A stretch of DNA of 64,000 nucleotides, from assembly GCA_020632995.1 (NCBI GenBank), contig JACKEN010000002.1, forward strand, positions 558,001-622,000, written 5' to 3'. Positions 35,557 to 43,927 of this stretch are shown one piece after another. Within the stretch, counting starts at the first letter, position 1. Every line of letters starts with the position of its first letter. Origin of the DNA: Deltaproteobacteria bacterium (GTDB lineage Bacteria > Myxococcota > Kuafuiibacteriia > Kuafuiibacteriales > Kuafuiibacteriaceae). Below the pieces are notes generated by a model. That model saw only the letters and a list, made by a program, of their open reading frames with translations. It made no database searches and was not told the origin of the DNA. Position numbers and translations under genes: made by a program.

Positions 35557-36321
35557 TCAGGGCAGCCCTCGGCGGCGGCCCGCGTCGAGCATGAGGGTGG
35601 AGCCAGTCATCGAGGTCGCTTCGGGGGCGAGCAGCACCGTGACCGCCCAGGCGACCTGGGCGGGTGTCGTCATCGCCCCCACCGACGACTCCGCGCGCAT
35701 CTCGTCCAGCACCGCCTCGGCGGTGGTGCCTGCGAGGGCCGCGCGATCCTCGGCCACCCGGCGCAGCCGAGGGGTGTCGGCGGGGCCCGGCGCGATGGTG
35801 TGCGCGGTGATCCCGCGCGGGCCGTAGGCGAGGCTGAGCTGGCGCACCGCGCTGATCAACGCGGCGTTGGCGACCCCCGCCGCGGCGGCGTAGGGGGAGG
35901 GCTCGAGGCCGTAGTGCCCGGCGATGGCCACGAGCCGGGCGCCGGAGGCGAGGTGCGGGTCGGCCGCGCGCACCACGCGCAAGAGGCCACCCACCTTGAT
36001 GTCGACCGAGGTGATGATCGCCTCGGTGGAGGCGTCGAGGATCCCGCCCGCGACCACCACCCCCGGCCCGTGGACCACCGCCCGGACCAGCTGCCCGCGC
36101 CGGGAGAGGGCGCGGCCGAGGTCCTGGATCGCGGCGTCCGCGCTGATGTCGGTGGCGCAGGCCTCGACCCGGCCGCGGTGTTGGTCGACCAGGCCCGCGA
36201 GCTTGGCCGCGTCGCGGGCCACCGCGAGCACGTCGAGGCCCGCGGCGACCAGGCGATCGACGATCACCTGGCCGAAGGCGCCCGAGGCGCCGACCACCAC
36301 CGCGAGCTCGCGGTCGTTCAT
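35557..36321 (-). CDS. Short-chain dehydrogenase/reductase homologue lacking the usual catalytic residues
   Basis: 254 residues, Rossmann fold with the nucleotide motif VVGASGAFG. The classical Ser-Tyr-Lys set is not intact. The strand that should hold Ser reads ARLVAIAGHYG, and the Tyr in SPYAAAAGVANA is followed at +4 by Ala instead of Lys. The NNAG position reads VHGPG. It may bind a nucleotide without classical reduction, or catalyse something else. It lies inside the meta-cleavage operon, overlapping the aldolase by four bases, where this family is not a standard member. Confidence 0.75.
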   Translation of the reverse strand: MNDRELAVVVGASGAFGQVIVDRLVAAGLDVLAVARDAAKLAGLVDQHRGRVEACATDISADAAIQDLGRALSRRGQLVRAVVHGPGVVVAGGILDASTEAIITSVDIKVGGLLRVVRAADPHLASGARLVAIAGHYGLEPSPYAAAAGVANAALISAVRQLSLAYGPRGITAHTIAPGPADTPRLRRVAEDRAALAGTTAEAVLDEMRAESSVGAMTTPAQVAWAVTVLLAPEATSMTGSTLMLDAGRRRGLP

Positions 36322-37409
36322 CCGCGCGCCTCCGCCGCGAGCGACGAGGCGGCGTCCTCGAAGCGCCCCTGCGCCTTGGCCATGGTCATGGCGAGGTCCT
36401 CGATCATGTCCTCCTGGCCCGCGATCATCTTCTTCTTGCCGAGCTCCACCAGCAGATCGCGGGCGTCGATGCCGTAGCGCGCGGCGGCGCGCTTCGCGAA
36501 GAGCAGGAACGTCGAGTAGCAGCCCGCGTAGCCGATGGTGAGCGACTCGCGGTCGACCCGCACCGCGTGGTCCATCATCGGCACCACGACGTCCTCGGCC
36601 ACGTCCATGATCTTGAACAGGTCGACCCCGGTCTCGATCCCCATTCGGTTGGCCACCGCCACGAAGACCTCGAGCGGGGTGTTGCCCGCGCCCGCGCCGA
36701 GCCCCGCCACCGAGGCGTCGATCCGGTTCGCGCCCGCCTCCACCGCGGCGATGGAGTTGGCGATCCCCATGCCCAGGTTGTGGTGGCCGTGGAAGCCGAG
36801 CTCGGTCTCGGGCTTCAGGTTCTCGCGGAGGATCCTGATGCGCGCGGTGACCCCGTCGGGGAGCAGGTAGCCGGCGGAGTCGGTCACGTAGATGGTGCCC
36901 GCGCCCGCCGCCTCCATGATCCTGGCCTGCTCGAGGATGCCCTCGGGCGAGTTCAGGTGGGCCATCATCAGAAAGCCGGTGGTGTCCATGCCCAGCTCCC
37001 GCGCGAACGCGATGTGCTGGGGCGACACGTTGGCCTCGGTGCAGTGGGTGGCCACGTGCACGCTGCGCGCGCCCGCGTCGTAGGCCTCCTTCAGCTCCTG
37101 CATCGTGCCCAGCCCGGGCACGAGGAGGACCGAGATCCTGGCCCGCTTCAGCACCCCCGCCACCGCCGCGATGTACTCGGCGTTGGTGTGCTTGCTGAAG
37201 CCGTAGTTGCGCGAGGAGCCGCCGAGCCCGTCGCCGTGGGTGACCTGCATCAGCTCGACGCCCGCGTCGTCCATCGCGGACGCCAGCCGGGTCATCTCCT
37301 CGAGCGTGAACTGGTGGCGACGTGCGTGCATGCCGTCCCGCAAGCACATGTCGTGCAAGAGGACCTTCCGGCCGGCCAGCGGCCCCTTGGGATCGACGAC
37401 TGCGCTCAT
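36318..37409 (-). CDS. dmpG: 4-hydroxy-2-oxovalerate aldolase
   Basis: 363 residues. Splits 4-hydroxy-2-oxovalerate into pyruvate and acetaldehyde using a divalent metal; it works in a channelling complex with DmpF. The HMGL-type barrel starts HDMCLRDGMHARRHQF, has MQVTHGDGLGGSS, and the metal-binding HGHHNLGM. The C-terminal helical part needed for complex formation is present. Four-base overlap (ATGA) with the upstream dmpF, and its 3' end overlaps the SDR start. Confidence 0.96.
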   Translation of the reverse strand: MSAVVDPKGPLAGRKVLLHDMCLRDGMHARRHQFTLEEMTRLASAMDDAGVELMQVTHGDGLGGSSRNYGFSKHTNAEYIAAVAGVLKRARISVLLVPGLGTMQELKEAYDAGARSVHVATHCTEANVSPQHIAFARELGMDTTGFLMMAHLNSPEGILEQARIMEAAGAGTIYVTDSAGYLLPDGVTARIRILRENLKPETELGFHGHHNLGMGIANSIAAVEAGANRIDASVAGLGAGAGNTPLEVFVAVANRMGIETGVDLFKIMDVAEDVVVPMMDHAVRVDRESLTIGYAGCYSTFLLFAKRAAARYGIDARDLLVELGKKKMIAGQEDMIEDLAMTMAKAQGRFEDAASSLAAEARG

Positions 37410-38305
37410 GACGCCACCTCCACCCGCGCGAGCATGCCCGCCGCGATCACGTCCGCGGTGCGCGCCGCTGCCGCGGTCATGATGTCGAGGTTGCCCGCGT
37501 AGGGCGGGAAGTAGTCGCCCTTGCCCGCGACCTCGAGGAAGATCGAGACGAAGTCCCCGTCGTAGGCGGGGCCGTTCACCAGCCGGTAGCCCGGCACGTA
37601 CTTCTGCACCTCGGTGACCATCTTCAGGACCGAGGCGTCGATGGCGGCGCGGTCCGGCTCGCCCTCCACCTGACAGTGCACGGTGTTCCGCATGATGAGG
37701 GGCGGCTCCGCCGGGTTCACGATGGCCACCGCCTTGCCCTTCTTGGCCCCCGCCACCTTCTCGAGTGCCTGGGAGGTGGTGTAGACGAACTCGTCAAGGT
37801 TCTTGCGGGTGCCCATGCCCACCGACTTGCTCGCGAGGCTGGCGATGATCTCCGCGTAGGCCACCGGCTGGACCTTCGAGACCGCGGCCACCATGGGGAT
37901 GGTGGCCTGCCCGGCGCACGAGATCATGTTCACGTTCTTGGCCCCGAGCGCGGTCTGCTCGGCCAGGTTCACCGGCGGCACGCACAGCGGCCCGATCGCG
38001 GCGGGGGTGAGGTCGATGACGGTGACCCCGTAGTCGGTGAGGAGCCGGTTGTGCTCGGGGTGCGCGTAGGCGCTGGTGGCGTCGAACGCGATCTTGATCC
38101 CGTCCGCCTGGATGTGGGGGAGGAGGGCCCGGACGCCCTCGTGGGTCGTCTTCAGGCCCATCTCCTTGGCCCGGGCGAGCCCGTCGGACTCCGGATCGAT
38201 GCCCACCATCCACACCGGCTCGAGGTGCTCGGTGCGGCGGAGCTTGTAGATGAGGTCGGTCCCGATGTTGCCGGAGCCGATGAGCGCACAGGCGATCTTT
38301 GCCAC
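37406..38305 (-). CDS. dmpF: Acetaldehyde dehydrogenase (acylating)
   Basis: 299 residues. Converts acetaldehyde, CoA and NAD to acetyl-CoA. The NAD-binding motif is GSGNIGTDLIYKL, and the catalytic Cys lies in NMISCAGQATIPMVAAV. It pairs with the overlapping dmpG product to pass acetaldehyde directly. The dmpH stop is 15 bases upstream, with an RBS-like GAGAGGAG in the gap. Confidence 0.97.
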   Translation of the reverse strand: MAKIACALIGSGNIGTDLIYKLRRTEHLEPVWMVGIDPESDGLARAKEMGLKTTHEGVRALLPHIQADGIKIAFDATSAYAHPEHNRLLTDYGVTVIDLTPAAIGPLCVPPVNLAEQTALGAKNVNMISCAGQATIPMVAAVSKVQPVAYAEIIASLASKSVGMGTRKNLDEFVYTTSQALEKVAGAKKGKAVAIVNPAEPPLIMRNTVHCQVEGEPDRAAIDASVLKMVTEVQKYVPGYRLVNGPAYDGDFVSIFLEVAGKGDYFPPYAGNLDIMTAAAARTADVIAAGMLARVEVAS

Positions 38306-38320
38306 TGTCGGTTACTCCTC

Positions 38321-39109
38321 TCAGGCGAAGCGCACGTCGACGACGCCGAGGCTCTGGAAGCGCGCCGAGACGTGGTCCCCGGGCGCCACCGGGAAGGCGG
38401 CGGTGATGCCGCCGCTGAGGATGATCATGCCGCGCCGGAGCTGCTGCCCCAGTCGGCCGACGAGGTTCGCGGTCAGCGCCACCGCCGCCGCGGGGTCGCC
38501 CATCACCGCGGCGCTCGCCCCGGTGGTCAACAGCTCCCCGTTCTTCACCATCGCGAGGCCGAGGGTGGTGCGGTCGACCGTCTCGAGGCGCGTGGGGTTG
38601 CCGCCCACCACGAAGCGCGCGGACGAGCTGTTGTCGGCGATGACGCTCGGCAGGTCGAACTTGAAGGCCTCGTAGCGCGAGTCGATGATCTCGATCGCGG
38701 GCACCACGTAGGCGGTGGCGGCGAGGACGTCCTCGACCGTGCAGCCCTTGGCCGGCAGATCCGCCCCGAGCACGAACGCCACCTCACACTCCACCCGCGG
38801 GTGGACCATGGTCGAGGTCTCGACCACCGTGCCCTCGGGCACCGCCATCCGGTCGGTGAGGAACCCCACCGAGGGCTCGCTCACCCCCATCTGGCGCATC
38901 TTGGCCTGCGAGGTGAGCCCCGCCTTCCAGCCCACGAGCCGGTGGCCGGCCTCGAGGTAGCGCCTCTGCAACGCGACCTGCACCCGGTACCCGTCCTCGA
39001 CCGAGAGGTCGGGGTGCTCGTTCGTGAGCTTGGGGATGGCCTGCGCGTCGAGCTGCGCCTTGTGGACGTGCGCGGCGAGCCGGGCGACGTCGGCGTCCGA
39101 GACGGTCAT
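38321..39109 (-). CDS. dmpH: 2-oxo-3-hexenedioate (4-oxalocrotonate) decarboxylase
   Basis: 262 residues, fumarylacetoacetase-like fold shared with the hydratase next to it. DmpH-type signatures include QRRYLEAGHRLVGWKAGLTS and VECEVAFVLGADLPAKG, whose acidic residues bind metal. It decarboxylates the product of the tautomerase to 2-oxopent-4-enoate and normally forms a complex with DmpE. Assigned as dmpH rather than dmpE because the neighbour fits MhpD/DmpE better. Start overlaps dmpE by four bases. Confidence 0.9.
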   Translation of the reverse strand: MTVSDADVARLAAHVHKAQLDAQAIPKLTNEHPDLSVEDGYRVQVALQRRYLEAGHRLVGWKAGLTSQAKMRQMGVSEPSVGFLTDRMAVPEGTVVETSTMVHPRVECEVAFVLGADLPAKGCTVEDVLAATAYVVPAIEIIDSRYEAFKFDLPSVIADNSSSARFVVGGNPTRLETVDRTTLGLAMVKNGELLTTGASAAVMGDPAAAVALTANLVGRLGQQLRRGMIILSGGITAAFPVAPGDHVSARFQSLGVVDVRFA

Positions 39110-39912
39110 TGGGCGCTCCCGTTGGTGAAGGTGACCGAGCAGGCCCCGAGGCCCCCGATGATGCACTCGAGGGTCTGGCCCGCCGTCACCGGCAAGAGGA
39201 TGGACTGGGAACCGGACAGGATGACCTCGCCCTTCCGGAAGGGGAGGCCGAGCTCGCCCAGGGTGTTGGCGAGCCACGCGACCGCGTTGGCCGGCCCGCT
39301 CTGCACCGCCGCGCCGGCCCCGGTGGTCACCACCTCGCCGTCGACCTTCACCACGGTGCCGGCGAGGTTGAGGTCCACGTCGAGCGGGCTCGCCTTGGCC
39401 TCACCGATCACGTACATACCGCAAGACGCGTTGTCGGCGACGGTGTCGACGATCTTGATGTCCCAGCCCTGGATCCGCGAGTCGACGAGCTCGATGCACG
39501 GGGCCACCCACGCGGTGGCGTTGATGACGTCCACCGCGGTGATGCCCGGGCCCACGAGGTCCTCTCCGAGGACGAAGGCCAGCTCCGCCTCGGCCTTGGG
39601 CTGGATCATCTTCGAGACGTCCAGGGTGCCGCCGTCCGGCACCACCATGCCCGAGGTGAGCTGCCCGAAGTCGGGCTGGCGCACCTCGAGGAGGTCCTGC
39701 ACCGCCTTCGAGGTCACGCCGATCTTCTTGCCGACGATCGTCTCGCCCGCGGCGAGGCGGCGCTCCACGAAGCCCTGTTGGATGCGGTAGGCGTGGTCGA
39801 GGGTCAGCTCGGCCCGGTTGCGCAGCGGCGCGATCGTGCGCTGCTGCTGCCACGCGGCGAACAGCTCCTCGGACAGCGCGTTCAGGAGCTCGGGGGTCAC
39901 AGGCGCAGACAT
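39106..39912 (-). CDS. dmpE: 2-oxopent-4-enoate hydratase
   Basis: 268 residues. Adds water to 2-oxopent-4-enoate to give 4-hydroxy-2-oxovalerate. Motifs shared with MhpD/DmpE are AAGETIVGKKIGVTSKAVQ, QPDFGQLTSGM, PKAEAELAFVLGEDL (metal ligands) and VDTVADNASCGMYVIG. Overlaps the 3' end of dmpC by 16 bases and the start of dmpH by four. Confidence 0.93.
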   Translation of the reverse strand: MSAPVTPELLNALSEELFAAWQQQRTIAPLRNRAELTLDHAYRIQQGFVERRLAAGETIVGKKIGVTSKAVQDLLEVRQPDFGQLTSGMVVPDGGTLDVSKMIQPKAEAELAFVLGEDLVGPGITAVDVINATAWVAPCIELVDSRIQGWDIKIVDTVADNASCGMYVIGEAKASPLDVDLNLAGTVVKVDGEVVTTGAGAAVQSGPANAVAWLANTLGELGLPFRKGEVILSGSQSILLPVTAGQTLECIIGGLGACSVTFTNGSAQ

Positions 39913-41357
39913 ATGTTCTTCGACTCCGTGTAGAACTCGAGGGAGTGCACGCCGCCCTCGCGGCCGATCCCGGACTGCTTGGCCCCGCCGAAGGCGGTGC
40001 GCAGATCGCGGAGGAACCAGCTGTTGACCCAGCAGATGCCGACCTCGATCGCCGCCGCCACGCGGTGGGCGCGCTGCAGGTCGCGCGTCCAGACGCTGGA
40101 CGCGAGCCCGTAGGGGGTGTCGTTCACCCGCTCCACCACCGCCGCCTCGTCATCGAAGGGCGCGAGGTGGCAGCACGGCCCGAAGATCTCCTCGTGCAGG
40201 ATCGCCGCGTCGTCCGGCGCGTCGGTCCAGATGGTGGGCTCGACCCACGCGCCGCCAGCCAGCTCTGGACCCACGTCCGGGATCCCGCCGCCGGTGACCA
40301 CGGTCGCGCCCTGCTCGACCGCCTTCTTGTAGTAGCCCAGCACCTTCTCCCGGTGTTCGAGGCTGTTGAGGGGGCCGAAGGTGGTCCCCGGGTCGGTGGG
40401 GCGACCGTAGCGGACCGCCTTCACCCGGGCGGCCAGGCGGTCCCGGAACGCCTCGAAGATCGGCCGCTCCACGAAGACGCGTTCGGTGCCGAGGCAGACC
40501 TGCCCGGTGTTGAGGAACGCGGAGCGGAACACCCCCTCCACCGCCTCGTCGAGGTCGGCGTCCGCGAAGACGACGGCGGAGTTCTTGCCGCCGAGCTCGA
40601 ACGAGACGTCGCGCACGCCGTCCGCCGCCGCCTTCATGATCGCGGTGCCCGTGACCGTCTCACCGGTGAAGGTGATGGCGTCGACCCCGCGGTGCCTGGT
40701 CACGAACTCACCCGCGGAGCCCGGGCCGAACCCGTGCACCACGTTGTAGACGCCGGCCGGCACGCCGACCTTCTGCATCACCTCTGCAAGGAGAGTTGCC
40801 GAGCGCGGGGTCTGCTCCGACGGCTTGACCACCACCGTGTTCCCGGCCGCGAGGGCCGGCGCCACCTTCCAGGTCATGAGCAGCAGGGGCGCGTTCCAGG
40901 GGCTGATCACCCCGATGACGCCCTTCGGCCGACGGATCTGGTAGTTGAGGACCGGGCCGCCCGCGGTGCTCATCTCGAACGCCTCGGTGGAGAGGGTCTT
41001 CATGAGGCCGGCGAAGAACTCGAAGTTCTCCGCGCCCCGTGGCACGAACCCCTTCTCCATCGTGTGGCGGGGCTGGCCGGTGTCGGCCATCTCCGCCTGG
41101 ACGAAGTCCTCGAAGCGGCGATGGATCTCTGCCGCCACCGCGTCGAGGAGCTTCGCGCGCTCGGCCGCGCTCATCTTGCCCCACGGCCCCTTCAAGGCCG
41201 CGCGCGCGGCGCGCACCGCCGCGTCCACGTCGGCCTCGTTGGCCTCCTGGACGGTCGCGGTCAGCGCGCCGTCGACGGGTGAGCGCAGGGTGAAGGTCTT
41301 GCGCCCGCCCCCGACCGGTACCGACTCGTTCCCGATGAAGCTGGTGATGGTCTGCAT
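39897..41357 (-). CDS. dmpC: 2-hydroxymuconic semialdehyde dehydrogenase
   Basis: 486 residues, aldehyde dehydrogenase superfamily. Catalytic Cys in NTGQVCLGTERVF, general base Glu in SFELGGKNSAVVF, and the NAD-loop FTGETVTGTAIM. Oxidises 2-hydroxymuconic semialdehyde, the ring-cleavage product, to 2-hydroxymuconate, thus feeding the oxalocrotonate branch. The ATG at 41357 gives MQTITSFIGNESVPVGGGR; eight bases separate it from the dioxygenase stop. No separate hydrolase branch (DmpD type) is present. Confidence 0.94.
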   Translation of the reverse strand: MQTITSFIGNESVPVGGGRKTFTLRSPVDGALTATVQEANEADVDAAVRAARAALKGPWGKMSAAERAKLLDAVAAEIHRRFEDFVQAEMADTGQPRHTMEKGFVPRGAENFEFFAGLMKTLSTEAFEMSTAGGPVLNYQIRRPKGVIGVISPWNAPLLLMTWKVAPALAAGNTVVVKPSEQTPRSATLLAEVMQKVGVPAGVYNVVHGFGPGSAGEFVTRHRGVDAITFTGETVTGTAIMKAAADGVRDVSFELGGKNSAVVFADADLDEAVEGVFRSAFLNTGQVCLGTERVFVERPIFEAFRDRLAARVKAVRYGRPTDPGTTFGPLNSLEHREKVLGYYKKAVEQGATVVTGGGIPDVGPELAGGAWVEPTIWTDAPDDAAILHEEIFGPCCHLAPFDDEAAVVERVNDTPYGLASSVWTRDLQRAHRVAAAIEVGICWVNSWFLRDLRTAFGGAKQSGIGREGGVHSLEFYTESKNICLRL

Positions 41358-41365
41358 GGCTCGCC

Positions 41366-42301
41366 TCAGGTCACGACGGTGAGGAAGGTGTCGTGCAGCT
41401 TGCGGTGGGCCACGTCGAGGCCGCCGCCCTCGCCGAGCCCCTCCCACGTCCAGCGGATCGGCTTCCAGTCCGGGTACGGGGCCGAGCCGCCCATGAAGGT
41501 CTCGAAGCGGTTCCCGGAGGGATCCCACGCGTAGATCGTACCGCCGCGGGTGATGCCGTGGCGGGTCGGGCCGATGTCCACCGGCACGCCGTTGAGCGCC
41601 ATGATGTCCGCCGCGCGCAGCACGCGATCCCAGGAGTCGAGGAGGAACGAGACGTGGTGCAGGCGGCCCGGCTCCGGATGGCCCACGAAGGCGATGTCGT
41701 GCGCCTTGTTCGAGCACGCGAGCCAAAGGGCGCCCTTCTCGTCGCTGTTGGGCAGGGTCACGTACTCGGTGAGGTGGAAGCCGAGCACGTTGGTGAACAG
41801 GTCGAGGACCTTGTCGACGTTGGGCCCGTACAGGAGCGCGTGGTCGAGCCGGATGGGCGCGATGCCACGGTCGGACGCCGCGGTGTAGGGCTTGGGATCC
41901 TGCTGGCCGTAGGGGGCGTCGACCTGCGTCTTGGTGGCGTACAGCTCGATGGTGTGGCCGGACGGGATCTTGAACTGGACGCGCTCACCGGTCTCGAGCA
42001 GGTCGCCCTTGGGCTTACGCTGGGTCTCGACCCCGTAGGCCTGGAGGTCCTTCTCGAGCTGGTCGAGGGTCGCCTCGTCGAGCACCTTGAAGCCGAAGAA
42101 GTCGAGCCCGGCCTCGTCCGCCTGCCGGAGGATCACGCTGCTGTGGTCCCGCTCGTCCCAGGTCTTGAAGTAGACCCGACCCGCGGCGTCGCGCCCGGTC
42201 TCCTCGAGGCCGAGCACGTCCCGGTAGAAGCGGATCCCCGCCTCGAGATCGACCATCTTCAGCTGTACGTGACCGGGCCGAGTTACGCCTGTGAGTGCCA
42301 T
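41366..42301 (-). CDS. dmpB: Catechol 2,3-dioxygenase
   Basis: 311 residues, type I extradiol dioxygenase of two vicinal-oxygen-chelate modules. The N-terminal module starts RPGHVQLKMVDLEAGIRFYR. The active C-terminal module has LDHALLYGPNVDKVLD (first His), GRLHHVSFLLDSW (second His) and GNRFETFMGG (Glu), the Fe(II) triad. Cleaves catechol next to its hydroxyls. First gene of the operon; GGAGGGG lies six bases before the ATG. A LysR gene is divergent across 204 bases. Confidence 0.95.
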   Translation of the reverse strand: MALTGVTRPGHVQLKMVDLEAGIRFYRDVLGLEETGRDAAGRVYFKTWDERDHSSVILRQADEAGLDFFGFKVLDEATLDQLEKDLQAYGVETQRKPKGDLLETGERVQFKIPSGHTIELYATKTQVDAPYGQQDPKPYTAASDRGIAPIRLDHALLYGPNVDKVLDLFTNVLGFHLTEYVTLPNSDEKGALWLACSNKAHDIAFVGHPEPGRLHHVSFLLDSWDRVLRAADIMALNGVPVDIGPTRHGITRGGTIYAWDPSGNRFETFMGGSAPYPDWKPIRWTWEGLGEGGGLDVAHRKLHDTFLTVVT

Positions 42302-42505
42302 GTTTCCCCTCCAGAGGTTGTTCAGGTGGCGACCGCAGGTTCCTCGAGGTCGCGCGTCAATGGCAGGAGTGTGTCGAGCCGGTGGAGGGGCGTCCAATAC
42401 CGCTTTTGGCCAGGGGTGATACCCAAGAGGTATCACATCCCCTAGCATATCCACCGGGGGCTACGTACCTGGGCCTACATCGGTCCGACCCCCAGTGGGC
42501 TGAGC
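42302..42505. promoter_or_regulatory. Divergent control region between dmpB and the LysR gene
   Basis: 204 bases holding the start signals for both directions. The near-dmpB end has the minus-strand RBS GGAGGGG. The one strong element is the palindrome at 42416-42436. An additional ATACC half-site sits near 42397. I cannot fix either promoter's -35/-10 boxes with confidence. Confidence 0.7.
42416..42436. promoter_or_regulatory. LysR-type operator, perfect palindrome with ATAC-N7-GTAT
   Basis: GTGATACC-CAAGA-GGTATCAC is a perfect 8-bp inverted repeat with a five-base centre. It contains ATAC-N7-GTAT, the consensus known for the BenM/CatM subgroup of LysR regulators. It is centred 115 bases from the dmpB start and 80 from the LysR gene start, a normal place for a recognition site serving both. 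Confidence 0.8.
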
Positions 42506-43459
42506 ATGGAGCTGAGACACCTGCGCTACTTCGTCTGCGTCGCCGAGGAGGGGAACGTCGGCCGCGCCGCGCTCCGGTTGCACATCTCGCAACCTCCATT
42601 GACACGCCAGGTCCGCGACCTCGAGCGCGAGGTCGGCGCGAAGCTCTTCGAGCGCACCCACCGCGGGGTCGAGCTCACCAACGCGGGCGCGGTCTTCCTC
42701 GACGAGGCGCGCAGGATCCTCGAGCTGGCCGACGCGGCGACCGAGCGCGCCCAGCGCGCGGGCAAGGGCGCGGTCGGCCGCATCGACATCGCGCTCTTCG
42801 GCACCGGGATCTTCGGCGTCATCCCGATCCTCCTACGCCGCTTCCGCGACGACTACCCCGACGTGAAGCTCGTCTTGCACAACATGACCAAGGCCCAGCA
42901 GCTCGAGGCGCTCGAGCAGGACCGCATCGATCTCGCCTTCAACCGCCTCATGCGCCCCGTCCCCGGCCTCGTCTCCGAAGTCCTCTTGCGCGAGCCCCTC
43001 TTCATCGCCGCCCCGAGCGATCACCCCATCGCAAAGCGCCCCGAGGCCCGCCTGCGCGACTTCGAGGGCAACCCGGTGGTGGTCTTCCCAACCGGCACCC
43101 GCCCCAGCTTCATCGACTACTTCCTCGACCTCTGCACCAACGCCGGCTTCAGCCCCAACGTAGTCGCCGAGGTCGACGACGTCGTCCACGGCCTCGCCCT
43201 CGTCGCCACCGGCGGCGGCCTCTGCCTCGTCCCCCGCTCCGCCACCAACCTCCACCTCCCAGGCCTCACCTACCGCCCCCTCCGAGACGACCCCTGCCCC
43301 ACCGTAGACCTGTGCTGCATCCGCCGAGAGCGCGACACCTCCCCGATCCTCGCCCGCCTCCTGGAGTCGATGCGCGAGACCGCCGCCGGCCTGGACGGAC
43401 GCGAGGTATGCGCAGACGAGAAGGTGGGGAAGAGGAAGCGAGCGAGGAAGAAGGCGTGA
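42506..43459 (+). CDS. LysR-family regulator of the BenM/CatM type
   Basis: 317 residues. Winged-helix domain at the N-terminus (ELRHLRYFVCVAEEGNVGRA, HISQPPLTRQVRDLEREVG), with the ISQPPLTRQ recognition helix typical of CatR/BenM/TfdR regulators, followed by the effector-binding domain. The basic tail EKVGKRKRARKKA is unusual. It is divergent from a catechol meta-cleavage operon and faces a BenM-type operator, so it probably activates that operon; the effector (muconate in BenM) cannot be assumed here. Confidence 0.9.
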   Translation: MELRHLRYFVCVAEEGNVGRAALRLHISQPPLTRQVRDLEREVGAKLFERTHRGVELTNAGAVFLDEARRILELADAATERAQRAGKGAVGRIDIALFGTGIFGVIPILLRRFRDDYPDVKLVLHNMTKAQQLEALEQDRIDLAFNRLMRPVPGLVSEVLLREPLFIAAPSDHPIAKRPEARLRDFEGNPVVVFPTGTRPSFIDYFLDLCTNAGFSPNVVAEVDDVVHGLALVATGGGLCLVPRSATNLHLPGLTYRPLRDDPCPTVDLCCIRRERDTSPILARLLESMRETAAGLDGREVCADEKVGKRKRARKKA

Positions 43460-43482
43460 GGATTAGGCGTGATGAAAGAAGA

Positions 43483-43504
43483 CCTCTCGCCCAAAGGCGA
43501 GAGG
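43483..43504. repeat. Perfect hairpin CCTCTCGCC-CAAA-GGCGAGAGG
   Basis: Nine-bp stem with a four-base loop, 23 bases after the LysR stop. No T-run follows on either strand, so it is not a standard terminator. It shares the core CTCGCC/GGCGAG with the other palindromes of 43460-43916. Confidence 0.75.
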
Positions 43505-43557
43505 CCTTCCGAATGGCTACCAACGCGGGCTCGAGCCGACAAACCAGAGGTCCAGGC

Positions 43558-43578
43558 CCCTCGCCCAAAGGGCGAGGG
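43558..43578. repeat. Perfect hairpin CCCTCGCCC-AAA-GGGCGAGGG
   Basis: Nine-bp stem with a three-base loop, second of the CTCGCC-type palindromes in this gene-free stretch. It is similar in core and loop to the hairpin at 43483, as expected for a dispersed REP-like element. Confidence 0.75.
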
Positions 43579-43645
43579 ACCTGACGAGCAAGCACCGCCG
43601 TAGCAGCTGCACCTCCGAGCCAACCAGATCCGCTCGAAGCGACAG

Positions 43646-43927
43646 GGAATCGAAGCCCAGGCCATCTCGCCGTAGGCGAGTGGCCAACGCCCGAGTCCCA
43701 GCGGATCAGGAGCCCTCGAAGGAGCACGATGGAGCCGGTGGGAATCGAAGCCCAGGCCATCTCGCCGTAGGCGAGTGGCCAACGCCCGAGTCCCAGCGGA
43801 TCAGGAGCCCTCGAAGGAGCACGATGGAGCCGGTGGGAATCGAAGCCCAGGCCATCTCGCCGTAGGCGAGTGGCCAACGCCCGAGTCCCAGCGGATCAGG
43901 AGCCCCGAAGGGGCGATGGAGCCGGTG
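43646..43927. repeat. Three tandem ~95-bp units ending in a copy of the ssrA 3' end
   Basis: Units at 43646-43740 and 43741-43835 (95 bp) and 43836-43927 (92 bp) are nearly identical. Each contains an 11-bp hairpin with one bulged base (GGCCATCTCGCC-GTA-GGCGAGTGGCC in outline). At each junction, TGGAGCCGGTGGGAATCGAA (20 bp; 43730-43749, 43825-43844, and 43917-43936 in ssrA) repeats the last bases of the tmRNA gene. The array directly adjoins ssrA. This is the only gene-free stretch longer than 300 bases (43460-43916); no protein gene is supported in it. Confidence 0.9.

Noticed and set aside
42390..42410. Second full LysR site around AATACCGC
   Set aside because: Only one half-site (ATACC) is present; the facing GTAT is missing.
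43646..43927. CRISPR array
   Set aside because: Units are directly adjacent without unique spacers, are about 95 bp long, and no cas gene is near.
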